From NCBI RefSeq assembly GCF_006149005.1, contig NZ_VBSL01000001.1:62001-126000 (forward strand): a stretch of DNA of 64,000 bases, given 5' to 3'. A program made the translations under genes and the position numbers. Positions 34,728-42,270 of the stretch are shown piece by piece (positions within the stretch are counted from its first letter, which is position 1; every line of letters begins with the position of its first letter). A model generated the notes under the pieces. That model did not search any database. It was not told where the DNA came from and worked only from the letters and a program-made list of their open reading frames with translations. The DNA is from Larkinella sp. C7 (lineage in GTDB: Bacteria; Bacteroidota; Bacteroidia; Cytophagales; Spirosomataceae).

Positions 34728-35567
34728 ATGAAAACGAATCGCATTCTGGTCGCCCTGTTTATGCTTGTTTCCTTAGCAGAAATCCAACCACTGCTGGCCC
34801 AAAGTGACATCAAGGAACAACTCACCATACCGCTGACCGACCCCAACAAACCGGGTTCCCTGCACGTTGGCATCATCAACGGCTCCATTCACGTCGTTGG
34901 GTATGCCGGAAAAGAAGTCGTGGTGGACGCCGTGGCAGAAGCGAATACCGGCAGGAAGAAAGAAGAAAAACCCGACGAACTCGCCAACGGCATGAAGCGG
35001 ATTTCGACCCGGGGTGGGCTCGATTTAAGCGCTACGGAGAAAAATAATAAAATTGAGTTAAGTTCTGGAACCGTCAAACGGGCCGTTACGCTGAACATCA
35101 AAGTTCCCCAGCAGTTTTCGCTCAAAGTCAGCACGATCAATCATGGTGATATTGTCATTGAGAATGTCAACGGCGAACTGGAGGTCAATAATGTCAACGG
35201 ACCCATTCAATTGACAAACATTACCGGTTCTGCCGTGGCCAATACGGTCAATGGGAACCTGAAAGCGGTTTTTCGCGGAGTCACGTCAGACGTTCCCATG
35301 GCCTTTTCCACCCTCAACGGCAATGTTGACGTCACCTTTCCGGCCAATGCCAAATTTGATGTAAAGCTCAAATCCGACCGGGGCGAAATCTTCAGCGACT
35401 TCGATGTGGACGTGGACAAAAGCCAGCCCAAAGCCAGCCGAAGCAGCAAAGACGGCATGTACAAAGTGAGCATCGACGACTGGGTTCAGGGGAAAGTGAA
35501 CGGCGGGGGCCGCGAGGTGATGATGAAAAACATGCACGGCAACATCTACATCCGGAAAGCGAAATAA
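34728..35567 (+). CDS. Secreted DUF4097-family beta-repeat protein, second copy
   Basis: 279 residues with a signal peptide (to about residue 25). The same beta-solenoid pattern as its neighbour: VGIINGSIHVVGYAGKEVVVD, STINHGDIVIENVNGELEVNNVNGPIQLTNITGSAVANTVNGNLKAVF, MKNMHGNIYIRKAK. The two are clear paralogs, so a tandem duplication is likely, though sequence similarity outside the repeats is modest. Last gene of the sigma/anti-sigma unit, followed by a terminator-like hairpin. Confidence 0.85.
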   Translation: MKTNRILVALFMLVSLAEIQPLLAQSDIKEQLTIPLTDPNKPGSLHVGIINGSIHVVGYAGKEVVVDAVAEANTGRKKEEKPDELANGMKRISTRGGLDLSATEKNNKIELSSGTVKRAVTLNIKVPQQFSLKVSTINHGDIVIENVNGELEVNNVNGPIQLTNITGSAVANTVNGNLKAVFRGVTSDVPMAFSTLNGNVDVTFPANAKFDVKLKSDRGEIFSDFDVDVDKSQPKASRSSKDGMYKVSIDDWVQGKVNGGGREVMMKNMHGNIYIRKAK

Positions 35568-35621
35568 ACCGTTTCTGCAACCATTTCGACCCGAAGCCAG
35601 TTGTCTTGAAAACCTATTTTG

Positions 35622-35654
35622 TCACCGCCGAACCCCGGCGGTGACTTATTTTTT
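35622..35654 (+). terminator. Hairpin with T-run ending just before ohr
   Basis: A nine-pair stem TCACCGCCG/CGGCGGTGA with an AACCC loop, then CTTATTTTTT. It looks like a factor-independent terminator of the sigma/DUF4097 operon, but its T-run ends only a few bases before the ohr ATG, so it also occupies the place where the ohr leader should be. Confidence 0.75.
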
Positions 35655-35657
35655 AGC

Positions 35658-36077
35658 ATGGACAAACTGTATACGGCGAAAGCCACCGCAACCGGAGGCC
35701 GCAACGGCCACGTAAAATCACACGATGGAGCATTGGAAGTCGATGTCCGCGTACCGAAAGAAATGGGTGGGCCGAGCGGCACCTACCTCAACCCGGAAAC
35801 CTTGTTTGCCGCCGGGTATGCGGCCTGTTTCGATAGTGCGCTGAGTTTAATCATCCGCACGCAGAAAGTTGAAGCGGGTCAGACCAGCGTCACGGCTCAG
35901 GTCAGTATCGGAAAAAATGAAGACGGCGGATTTGGACTAGCCGTTGTGCTGGAAGTTCAGATTCCGGGCGTAGAGCGTTCCAAAGCGGAAGAATTGGTTG
36001 AAAAAGCACATCAGGTCTGCCCCTATTCCAATGCCACCCGCGGGAATATTCAGGTCGATTTGAAAATTGTAGATTAA
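35658..36077 (+). CDS. ohr: Organic hydroperoxide resistance protein (OsmC/Ohr family)
   Basis: 139 residues from ATG 35658 (MDKLYTAKATATGGRNGHV, the canonical Ohr start); the longer frame from 35619 runs through the hairpin and is rejected. Both redox cysteines are present in AAGYAACFDSAL and QVCPYSNATRGN. Ohr reduces organic and fatty-acid hydroperoxides using lipoyl-dependent thiols. No OhrR/MarR regulator is adjacent. The start lies directly after a terminator-like hairpin, leaving little room for a conventional leader. Confidence 0.93.
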   Translation: MDKLYTAKATATGGRNGHVKSHDGALEVDVRVPKEMGGPSGTYLNPETLFAAGYAACFDSALSLIIRTQKVEAGQTSVTAQVSIGKNEDGGFGLAVVLEVQIPGVERSKAEELVEKAHQVCPYSNATRGNIQVDLKIVD

Positions 36078-36092
36078 CTTTCTGAAGAATTT

Positions 36093-36174
36093 TAACTATC
36101 GAATGTCGAATGATCAATGTAAAATTTTTGCCAATCCGACACTTTTACATTGATCATTCGACATTCGATAGTTA
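36093..36174. repeat. Long perfect hairpin, copy 1 (18-base loop)
   Basis: A perfect stem of 31-32 base pairs (36093-36124 with 36143-36174) around the loop TTTTTGCCAATCCGACAC. It lies between convergent genes, ohr and the holin-like gene. A second hairpin of the same plan is at 37461-37538, with different arms but a similar loop. Strong terminator-like RNA structure on either strand. Confidence 0.9.
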
Positions 36175-36197
36175 TCATTCCTTTCTAAAGCGCTTTC

Positions 36198-36620
36198 TTA
36201 TCGTTTAAAAGCATAAGCGAATTCCGCACCAGGTGTCAGCAACACCGCTTCCCGCTGGCGCTCTTCCACAACCGCTTCGGAGGGAGCCAGCGCACCGTCG
36301 ACAATGGCACCGGCAATGGCGACGGAAACCGCAATCACCAGCGCCGGCCAGAACCCGACAATGGTGAAACTACCCATCATTTTATCGATCAGCTTCAGCA
36401 GAATGGCCGTTACCACAATCCGCACAATGCCGGTTAAGAAAAAGAGCGTCACCAGGTTGAGCGGAAAGCGAATGATCCAGCCGACCAGGAAATTGAGCGC
36501 GGCCAGGATAACCGCTATCAGCAGGGCAGTGCCGAAGCTTTTTACATCCACTTGGGGCATGATGTAAGCCAATCCGAAAATCACGGCGGCATCGAGTAAC
36601 AAGTGCAAAATCAGATTCAT
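36198..36620 (-). CDS. Small four-helix membrane protein, phage-holin-like family
   Basis: 140 residues with four hydrophobic helices (about 4-22, 28-48, 54-76, 86-112), opening MNLILHLLLDAAVIFGLAYIMPQV as in the 'phage holin family' (mycobacterial/IV-type) membrane proteins that are common on bacterial chromosomes. There are no phage genes nearby, so the family name is historical; the function is unknown. Its ATG is 85 bases from the divergent methyltransferase gene. The C-terminal 25 residues are polar. Confidence 0.82.
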   Translation of the reverse strand: MNLILHLLLDAAVIFGLAYIMPQVDVKSFGTALLIAVILAALNFLVGWIIRFPLNLVTLFFLTGIVRIVVTAILLKLIDKMMGSFTIVGFWPALVIAVSVAIAGAIVDGALAPSEAVVEERQREAVLLTPGAEFAYAFKR

Positions 36621-36704
36621 ACGAATGTGCGAAAAGTTGAAAATAAACTCTAAACACTTTCTTTTGCCGCTTGTTCAAACCGTAACGTAATTTTCCTGCC
36701 CGCC

Positions 36705-37442
36705 ATGAGAAACCCATTCCGATCCATCAGCCTATTCCTTCTGTTCACAACTTCCCTTTGCGTATTTGCTTTTGGTCAGCAACCCGCTTCGACTACCGAT
36801 TCGCCCAAAGGGGTGTATCAGTACCGAAAAGCAGCTTACGACGGCATCGGAAAAACCTACCTGGGTCGGGAAATTTCGCAGGTCATGGGCCATTTGGGAG
36901 CCGCCTGGCTCGAACGCCCGGAGCGCGAACAGGAAGAACGCACCGATCTGTTGCTGGACGCCCTGAACCTGAAACCGACCGATGTCGTCGCCGATGTGGG
37001 AGCCGGAACCGGGTACTTTACCTTTCTGATGGCGCCGAAAGTTCCCAAAGGCAAAATCCTGGCGGTCGACATTGAAAATGAAATGATCAACGACCTGAAC
37101 ACCACCAAAAAGAAGAAAGGAATTACCAACGTCGAGCCGGTTTTAGGAACGATTACAGACCCTAAACTCCCCGCCAACGGCATCGATATGGCGCTGATGA
37201 TCGACGCCTACCACGAGTTTTCGCACCCCCGCGAAATGATGACGAACATCGTCCGGGCGCTCAAACCGGGTGGCCGTGTGGTGCTGGTCGAATACCGCGC
37301 CGAAGACCCGAACGTGCCCATTAAACCCCACCACAAAATGAGCATCGCCCAGGCCACGAAGGAAATGAAAACCGTCGGCTTGCGGCTGAAAAGCGTCTAT
37401 ACCAAACTGCCCCAGCAACACGTGATGATATTTCAGAAGTAA
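36705..37442 (+). CDS. Class I SAM-dependent methyltransferase with export signal
   Basis: 245 residues. A Rossmann methyltransferase core with motif I VVADVGAGTGYFTFL, the acidic loop ILAVDIENEM, and post-motifs MALMIDAYHEFSHPREMM and LKPGGRVVLVEY. The N-terminus is a clear signal peptide (FRSISLFLLFTTSLCVFAFGQQ), which is odd because SAM is cytoplasmic. It may be periplasmic and use the fold for another job, or the hydrophobic segment may act as an anchor. The substrate is unknown. Followed by the second long hairpin. Confidence 0.88.
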   Translation: MRNPFRSISLFLLFTTSLCVFAFGQQPASTTDSPKGVYQYRKAAYDGIGKTYLGREISQVMGHLGAAWLERPEREQEERTDLLLDALNLKPTDVVADVGAGTGYFTFLMAPKVPKGKILAVDIENEMINDLNTTKKKKGITNVEPVLGTITDPKLPANGIDMALMIDAYHEFSHPREMMTNIVRALKPGGRVVLVEYRAEDPNVPIKPHHKMSIAQATKEMKTVGLRLKSVYTKLPQQHVMIFQK

Positions 37443-37460
37443 AGCCATTAAAGAATGACA

Positions 37461-37538
37461 AATAATAAATGATGAATATTAAATGTAAAAACCTTGCCAG
37501 TCCAGCACTTTTACATTTAATATTCATCATTTATTATT
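37461..37538. repeat. Long perfect hairpin, copy 2 (18-base loop)
   Basis: A perfect 30-base-pair stem (37461-37490 with 37509-37538), extended by AATGA/TCATT beyond a small internal loop. The loop ACCTTGCCAGTCCAGCAC matches the loop of the 36093 hairpin at 13 of 18 positions, while the arms share only the inner ATGTAAAA part. It follows the methyltransferase stop, so it can act as its terminator. Confidence 0.9.
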
Positions 37539-37636
37539 AATCATTTTCAAAAAGAGATGAAGTAATCCTTTCGATACCTCATTCAAACAACCCGTCTCTA
37601 CAACCCGTTACTCCTTCGAAGTAATCTGGTTTTCCT

Positions 37637-39103
37637 GTGTCATCAACAACGCCTGCGGTTTCATCTTCTTCTCCCAATAAATGGATTATTCTGGGCACGA
37701 TCATGTTCGGAACGTTCATGTCGACGCTCGACAGCAGCATCGTAAACATTGCCCTGCCCACCATCCGGCGGGAACTGGGCGCGGGCGACAGCGTCGAGTG
37801 GATCGTGCTTTGTTACCTCCTGACCACCACCAGCACGCTGCTCATCATGGGAAAACTGTCCGACTGGGTGGGCCGGCGAACGCTTTACATCACCGGTTTT
37901 TGCGTGTTTGTGCTGGGCTCTCTGCTTTGCGGGCTGGCCTGGAACCTGTGGTCGCTGGTGGGGTTTCGGGTGGTTCAGGGACTGGGAGCATCCATGATTT
38001 TCGCTGTCGGCCCGGCCATCATCGGCGACACCTTTGCTCCGCAGGAACGCGGTCAGGCAATGGGGCTGATGGGTTCCATTGTGGCCGCCGGGTCCAGTGC
38101 GGGGCCGGTCATCGGCGGTTTTCTGCTGGGTAAATTCGGCTGGTCGAGCATTTTCTTTGTGAACGTACCGATCGGTTTACTGGCCATCTGGCGGGCGTGG
38201 ACCATCCTGCCGGAAAGCCCGAAGGTGACCGGTCAACGGTTCGATCTGGTGGGCGCGGGGCTGTTTCTGTTCGGCGTCATCTCCCTGCTCACCGGTCTGG
38301 ATTTCGGGCCGGAACCGCTCTATGGCTGGGATCATCCGCTCGTGGTCACGCTCCTGTCAATCGGCACGGTTTTGCTGGTGTTGTTTCTGCTTTGGGAAAT
38401 GCGGGTGCGGGAGCCGATGCTGCAACTGAGTCTGTTCCGCATCCGGCCCTACACAGCCGCCATTCTCGCAGCCTTTTGCGGTTTTCTGGCGTCGGGCGGC
38501 AATCTGTTTGTCATTCCTTTTTTCCTGCAACAACTCCTGGGACTACCTCCCGAACGCGCCGGGCTGATTTTGCTGGCGGGTCCTTTGACCCTCAGCCTGG
38601 TGGCTCCGCTGGGCGGGTATCTTTCCAGCCGGATCAGCACGCGCTGGTTGTCCAGTTTCGGGTTACTGATCACGGCGGGCGGTTATATTGCGTTTTCATT
38701 TCTGGCCGTCGACTGGACCTGGCAGGATGTTATCTGGCGGAGTTCGCTGGTGAGTCTGGGTTTTGGCCTTTTTCAGTCACCCAACAGCAGCAGCGCCCTC
38801 AACGCGGCACCCGTCGCCCAGCGTGGCATTGCCAGCAGCATGATTGCCTTCATGCGCAACCTGGGATTTGTTGTTGGTATTGCCATCGCTGCCGCCGTTT
38901 GGTACAGCACCCGCAACCGCTGGGCGCTGGCCAACGATGCCTCCCCCGAATCGACGGCGGCCCAACTGCTCGGAATGCATTACGCCTACCTGACGATGAG
39001 CGGTTTAGTACTGACGGGTGCGCTCATTTCCTTCACGCGTGGCAGGACGACTCCGCCCGTTTCCAATCCGGTTCAACTGGAAAATACGATTTCGAAGCCT
39101 TGA
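37637..39103 (+). CDS. MFS transporter, DHA2 family (14-helix drug exporter type)
   Basis: 488 residues from GTG 37637. Motifs: FMSTLDSSIVNIALPTI in helix 1 (the DHA2 motif D1), GKLSDWVGRRTLYI in the loop between helices 2 and 3, and GSIVAAGSSAGPVIGGFLLGKFGWSSIFFVNVPIG (motif C region with the family's NVP). Fourteen hydrophobic segments can be counted. It is a proton-driven exporter, usually of cationic drugs or lipophilic compounds. No TetR or MarR regulator is adjacent. The substrate is not decidable. Confidence 0.92.
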   Translation: MSSTTPAVSSSSPNKWIILGTIMFGTFMSTLDSSIVNIALPTIRRELGAGDSVEWIVLCYLLTTTSTLLIMGKLSDWVGRRTLYITGFCVFVLGSLLCGLAWNLWSLVGFRVVQGLGASMIFAVGPAIIGDTFAPQERGQAMGLMGSIVAAGSSAGPVIGGFLLGKFGWSSIFFVNVPIGLLAIWRAWTILPESPKVTGQRFDLVGAGLFLFGVISLLTGLDFGPEPLYGWDHPLVVTLLSIGTVLLVLFLLWEMRVREPMLQLSLFRIRPYTAAILAAFCGFLASGGNLFVIPFFLQQLLGLPPERAGLILLAGPLTLSLVAPLGGYLSSRISTRWLSSFGLLITAGGYIAFSFLAVDWTWQDVIWRSSLVSLGFGLFQSPNSSSALNAAPVAQRGIASSMIAFMRNLGFVVGIAIAAAVWYSTRNRWALANDASPESTAAQLLGMHYAYLTMSGLVLTGALISFTRGRTTPPVSNPVQLENTISKP

Positions 39104-39206
39104 GAACGCATCCGCCCAGGTTAACATTGTATATTTTTTGGAGAAAATGCTGGCGATTACCGGTATACAGACAGGGTAAATTTGTACTGTTCCCAAGTCC
39201 TGCTGT

Positions 39207-39491
39207 ATGAACCACCGCTACGCCAAACATTTTCTTTCCCCTGTTCTCTTCTTCTTCCCAGGCACCGCATCAGTCATTGCGCAGGAAACCGGTAAAAAAG
39301 TCACCATCGTTACGCCGGTTTCGGCCCATGCCCGGATCACCTTTGGGGTCGAAAAATTGAAGCAGACGCTGGCCAAAGCTGGTTATCAAACTATGCTTGG
39401 CAAGGGTGTGCCTTTGAAAGACAATCAACAGATTGTCATCGGGTTATGGAATAAAAAGAACATCGACTGCTGTTTGAGTAACACAAAATAG
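39207..39491 (+). pseudogene. 5' fragment of a secreted glycosidase-type gene
   Basis: 94 codons: a signal peptide (to about residue 25) followed by KKVTIVTPVSAHARITFGVEKLKQTLAKAGYQ and IVIGL, the beginning of the N-terminal alpha/beta domain found in several large secreted glycoside hydrolases (GH67/GH20-like N domains). It then ends in unrelated residues. The expected catalytic domain is absent. A 3' fragment of glycosidase character is found at 40555 beyond the inserted NmrA-type gene. Confidence 0.55.
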
Positions 39492-39521
39492 CAACGAAAG
39501 CCGGTCTTCTCCGCCGGGCCA

Positions 39522-40472
39522 TTAGTCCAGCGGAATACGCCCGGCGTTTTGCTCCAGCCAGGCATCAAACGACTGTAATTCGGGGTTCAACTCCCGGGAG
39601 TAGGTTACATCCCGAACCTGGTTGCAAACGTCGTCAAAATCACGGTAGAACTGGAACATGTTGCCCATATCATCGGCCCCCGGAAAGCCAAAGCCCCGGT
39701 ATACCTCCGGCGTTACGTAGTTGTAGATGACCTCCTGCCCAATCGCTTTGGAGAGTTTCGCAGCCATTTCCTGACCCGTCAGTTGATCTCCCGCCACCCC
39801 AATGGTCTTCCCAACGAATGCCGTACCTCCCTTGAAGATGGCGTAAGCGGTTTTGCCAATATCTTCGGAAGCCACACCGGCCATCTTCTTGTCGGCCATC
39901 GGCAAGGTCAGGTACAGCCTGTTATCTGGCCCCTTTTTAGGACCGGCTCCGAAATAGATGAAGTTTTCCCAATAAAAAGAAGCCCGGAGGAAAGTAGTCG
40001 GTACGCCTAAGTCGGTAAAGAATTGGTCGGCTTCGCCTTTCGCATCAAAATGCGGCACTTTGTATTTGCCTTGAAGGGTTGGCATCCGGTCATCGTCCAG
40101 GGGAATCCACTCGCGGGTATCTTCCAGCGTCGACCAGATCACGTGCTTCAGCCCGGCCTGTTTAGCCGCCTGGGCCATGCTGCGTGCTTCATTGTATTCC
40201 CGCTCCGGCGAAAAATGCGCCCAGAAAAAGGTTACAAAAAAGGCTCCATAGGCTCCCTCCAGGGCCTGGCGCAGGCTTTGCTCATCATCAATGTCAGCCA
40301 CAACCACCTCGGCTCCCAACTGAGCCAGTTCCTTCGCTTTATCCGAGCTGGTGTCCCGCGTAATGGCCCGGACGGCAAACTCACTGTTTTTATCATGGAG
40401 AATGGCTCTGGCAAGTCCGCCCCCCTGGGCACCGGTAGCGCCGAAAATGGCAATAATCTTTTTCTCGGACAT
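39522..40472 (-). CDS. NmrA/HSCARG-like NAD(P)-binding protein
   Basis: 316 residues. N-terminal nucleotide loop IIAIFGATGAQGGGLARAIL, then AEVVVADIDDEQSL and the NmrA-type body (HVIWSTLEDTREW; TTFLRASFYWENF). An atypical short-chain dehydrogenase fold without the YxxxK catalytic pair, so it is probably a redox-sensing regulator or an NAD(P)H-dependent reductase. It is transcribed opposite to its neighbours and lies between two glycosidase-like remnants, which suggests it was inserted there or that deletions shaped the locus. Confidence 0.88.
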   Translation of the reverse strand: MSEKKIIAIFGATGAQGGGLARAILHDKNSEFAVRAITRDTSSDKAKELAQLGAEVVVADIDDEQSLRQALEGAYGAFFVTFFWAHFSPEREYNEARSMAQAAKQAGLKHVIWSTLEDTREWIPLDDDRMPTLQGKYKVPHFDAKGEADQFFTDLGVPTTFLRASFYWENFIYFGAGPKKGPDNRLYLTLPMADKKMAGVASEDIGKTAYAIFKGGTAFVGKTIGVAGDQLTGQEMAAKLSKAIGQEVIYNYVTPEVYRGFGFPGADDMGNMFQFYRDFDDVCNQVRDVTYSRELNPELQSFDAWLEQNAGRIPLD

Positions 40473-40554
40473 GAGTATTTTTGAGTTTAGGCGTTAAAAA
40501 ACAGAACGTTCCGTACCGAATGGAACAGAGCCCCCAAGTTAGGACAATAGTAGA

Positions 40555-40830
40555 TACGTTGTCAACAACGGCACCTATTTTGCGCCACCGGCCGGCAAAG
40601 AATTCAAAGGCTACCACGCCAACCTGTACTGGTGCCGGTTTGAAATGTTGGGCCAACCCTTTACGGTGGCGACCGAAAACGAAGATGTTGTTTTCCGGCT
40701 GTTTACGCCCACCGGGAAAACCGATCAGTGGCACAAGCTTTATCAGTACCGCCGTTTAATCCAAATACAAACCGGCTTCACCCCTACTCGACCCGTTCGG
40801 AAACAGTCCGTGAACTTTCGGTTGAGTTGA
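40555..40830 (+). pseudogene. 3' fragment resembling the C-terminal domain of a GH2-type glycosidase
   Basis: Read in the frame of 40555, the sequence gives YVVNNGTYFAPPAGKEF, GYHANLYWCRF, PFTVATENEDVVFRLFTPTG. This resembles the C-terminal beta domain of large GH2-like enzymes, but there is no start codon, upstream domain or ribosome site. The frame runs to a stop at 40830, with loss of similarity after about 40755. Family assignment is from memory and tentative. Confidence 0.4.
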
Positions 40831-40880
40831 ATCAATCCGTATCTTCGTGACGACGAGCGTCTTTCCTTCTTTATTTTTGT

Positions 40881-42242
40881 ATGTCCGGCGAGGCAGTACT
40901 GTTTATTTACCTGGGTTCGGTGGGGTCCATCCTGATCCTGAATGCCGTTCAGTGGAGTTTTTTCCGGGACTGGGTCTACGGTCTGTTTACCCTGCAAACC
41001 CTGATCTGGTTCTCCCATTCGGTCTTCAACCGACTCTCCGGCGAAGACATTCCCCTGAGCGAATCGCAAAACATGGCGGTTTATGTGGCCGAGCATGGCC
41101 TGAGCCGCATCCTTTATCTGGGGCTGGTGTATGGTCTTTTCAATAGGATGCAGGCTCCGCTCCGGCCAACGCGCGGGCTGCGGTGGGGGCAACTCGGGCT
41201 GGGAGTATTTCTGGTGGTGGAAGTCGGTATGATGTTGCTGGATGAACACTGGCACGTGTCGCCACCGGGGCGGTTTTTGACGATCATTTACTTCGGTTTA
41301 CTAATGAGTACCAGCCTGGTGGGTGCCTGGATTGCGTCTCGCCGGCGCGATGCGGTGGGCGGTCTTTTCATTATCGGCAGTGTCATGCTGCTGGTCAACG
41401 AGGGCAACAACCTGTTTTATTATACCGGTTATCCCTTGCCGCTGTCAACGGCCCCCGCTGATGTTCAGGTACACATCCGGATTCTGGGGGCCAGCCGTAT
41501 CCTGCAACTGCTTTGTTTTTCGCTGTGTCTGGTGTTTCGCCAGCGGCAGCTAGCCGTGGCCGAAGCCGTCGAGCAAACGCGCCGGGCCGAGCAACTGATT
41601 CAGCAACGGCTGGAAACTGAACTGGCCGTTCGGCGGCTGGAGCAGGAAAAAACCGATGTTCAGCTTCGGGCGTTGCAGGCGCAGGTAAACCCCCATTTTT
41701 TGTTCAACAGCCTCAACTCACTGTCGTCGCTGATCGACGAGCAACCGCAGCGGGCCAGTCAGTTTGTCGACCAGTTGAGTCAGGTGTACCGGTATCTGCT
41801 GAAAGCCAATGAGCAATCCCTGACGACGCTGGAAAGTGAACTCGGTTTCATTCGGTCGTATGCCCACTTGCTTAAAACCCGGTACGGTGCGGGCTTGACG
41901 GTAGCCGTACAGATTGATCCGGCCTACTCGTCGTGGCTGCTGCCCTCGCTGACGCTTCAGTTGCTGGTCGAGAACGCCGTCAAGCACAATGTGATTCTGG
42001 TTACAAAGCCGTTGCGAATCGACATTCTCACGGATGAGTCGGGATATCTGGTGCTGAAAAACAACCTCCAGCGCAAACGGACGTCGGTTCTTTCCAACGG
42101 GGTCGGCCTTTCGACCATTCTGGCGCAGTACCAGAAACTCAACCAGTCTACGCCCGAGGTCAGTGACGCCGAAAACACATTTACCGTTCGGATTCCTCTG
42201 ATTAATCCCATTACGGAAACCGTTCAGCCGGTTCGGCCCTGA
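40881..42242 (+). CDS. LytS/YehU-type sensor histidine kinase with multi-TM sensor
   Basis: 453 residues. Seven to eight hydrophobic helices in residues 1-225, then a coiled coil and a His_kinase domain: NPHFLFNSLNSLSSLID (phosphoacceptor His), LTLQLLVENAVKHNV (N-box) and NGVGLSTI. This class normally works with a LytTR response regulator encoded next to it; here the next gene is convergent and unrelated, so the kinase is an orphan. A TATTTTTG element lies immediately before the ATG (40872-40879), too close to serve a normal leader. Confidence 0.9.
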   Translation: MSGEAVLFIYLGSVGSILILNAVQWSFFRDWVYGLFTLQTLIWFSHSVFNRLSGEDIPLSESQNMAVYVAEHGLSRILYLGLVYGLFNRMQAPLRPTRGLRWGQLGLGVFLVVEVGMMLLDEHWHVSPPGRFLTIIYFGLLMSTSLVGAWIASRRRDAVGGLFIIGSVMLLVNEGNNLFYYTGYPLPLSTAPADVQVHIRILGASRILQLLCFSLCLVFRQRQLAVAEAVEQTRRAEQLIQQRLETELAVRRLEQEKTDVQLRALQAQVNPHFLFNSLNSLSSLIDEQPQRASQFVDQLSQVYRYLLKANEQSLTTLESELGFIRSYAHLLKTRYGAGLTVAVQIDPAYSSWLLPSLTLQLLVENAVKHNVILVTKPLRIDILTDESGYLVLKNNLQRKRTSVLSNGVGLSTILAQYQKLNQSTPEVSDAENTFTVRIPLINPITETVQPVRP

Positions 42243-42270
42243 GCTTCGCGCTTTTCCTAAACCGGTTTTC

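Noticed and set aside
36198-36620. Prophage remnant
   Set aside because: The holin-like name is a family label; no phage structural, integrase or lysis genes are near.
40872-40879. TATTTTTG as the promoter of the LytS-type kinase gene
   Set aside because: It ends one base before the ATG, so transcription would begin inside the gene; probably chance.
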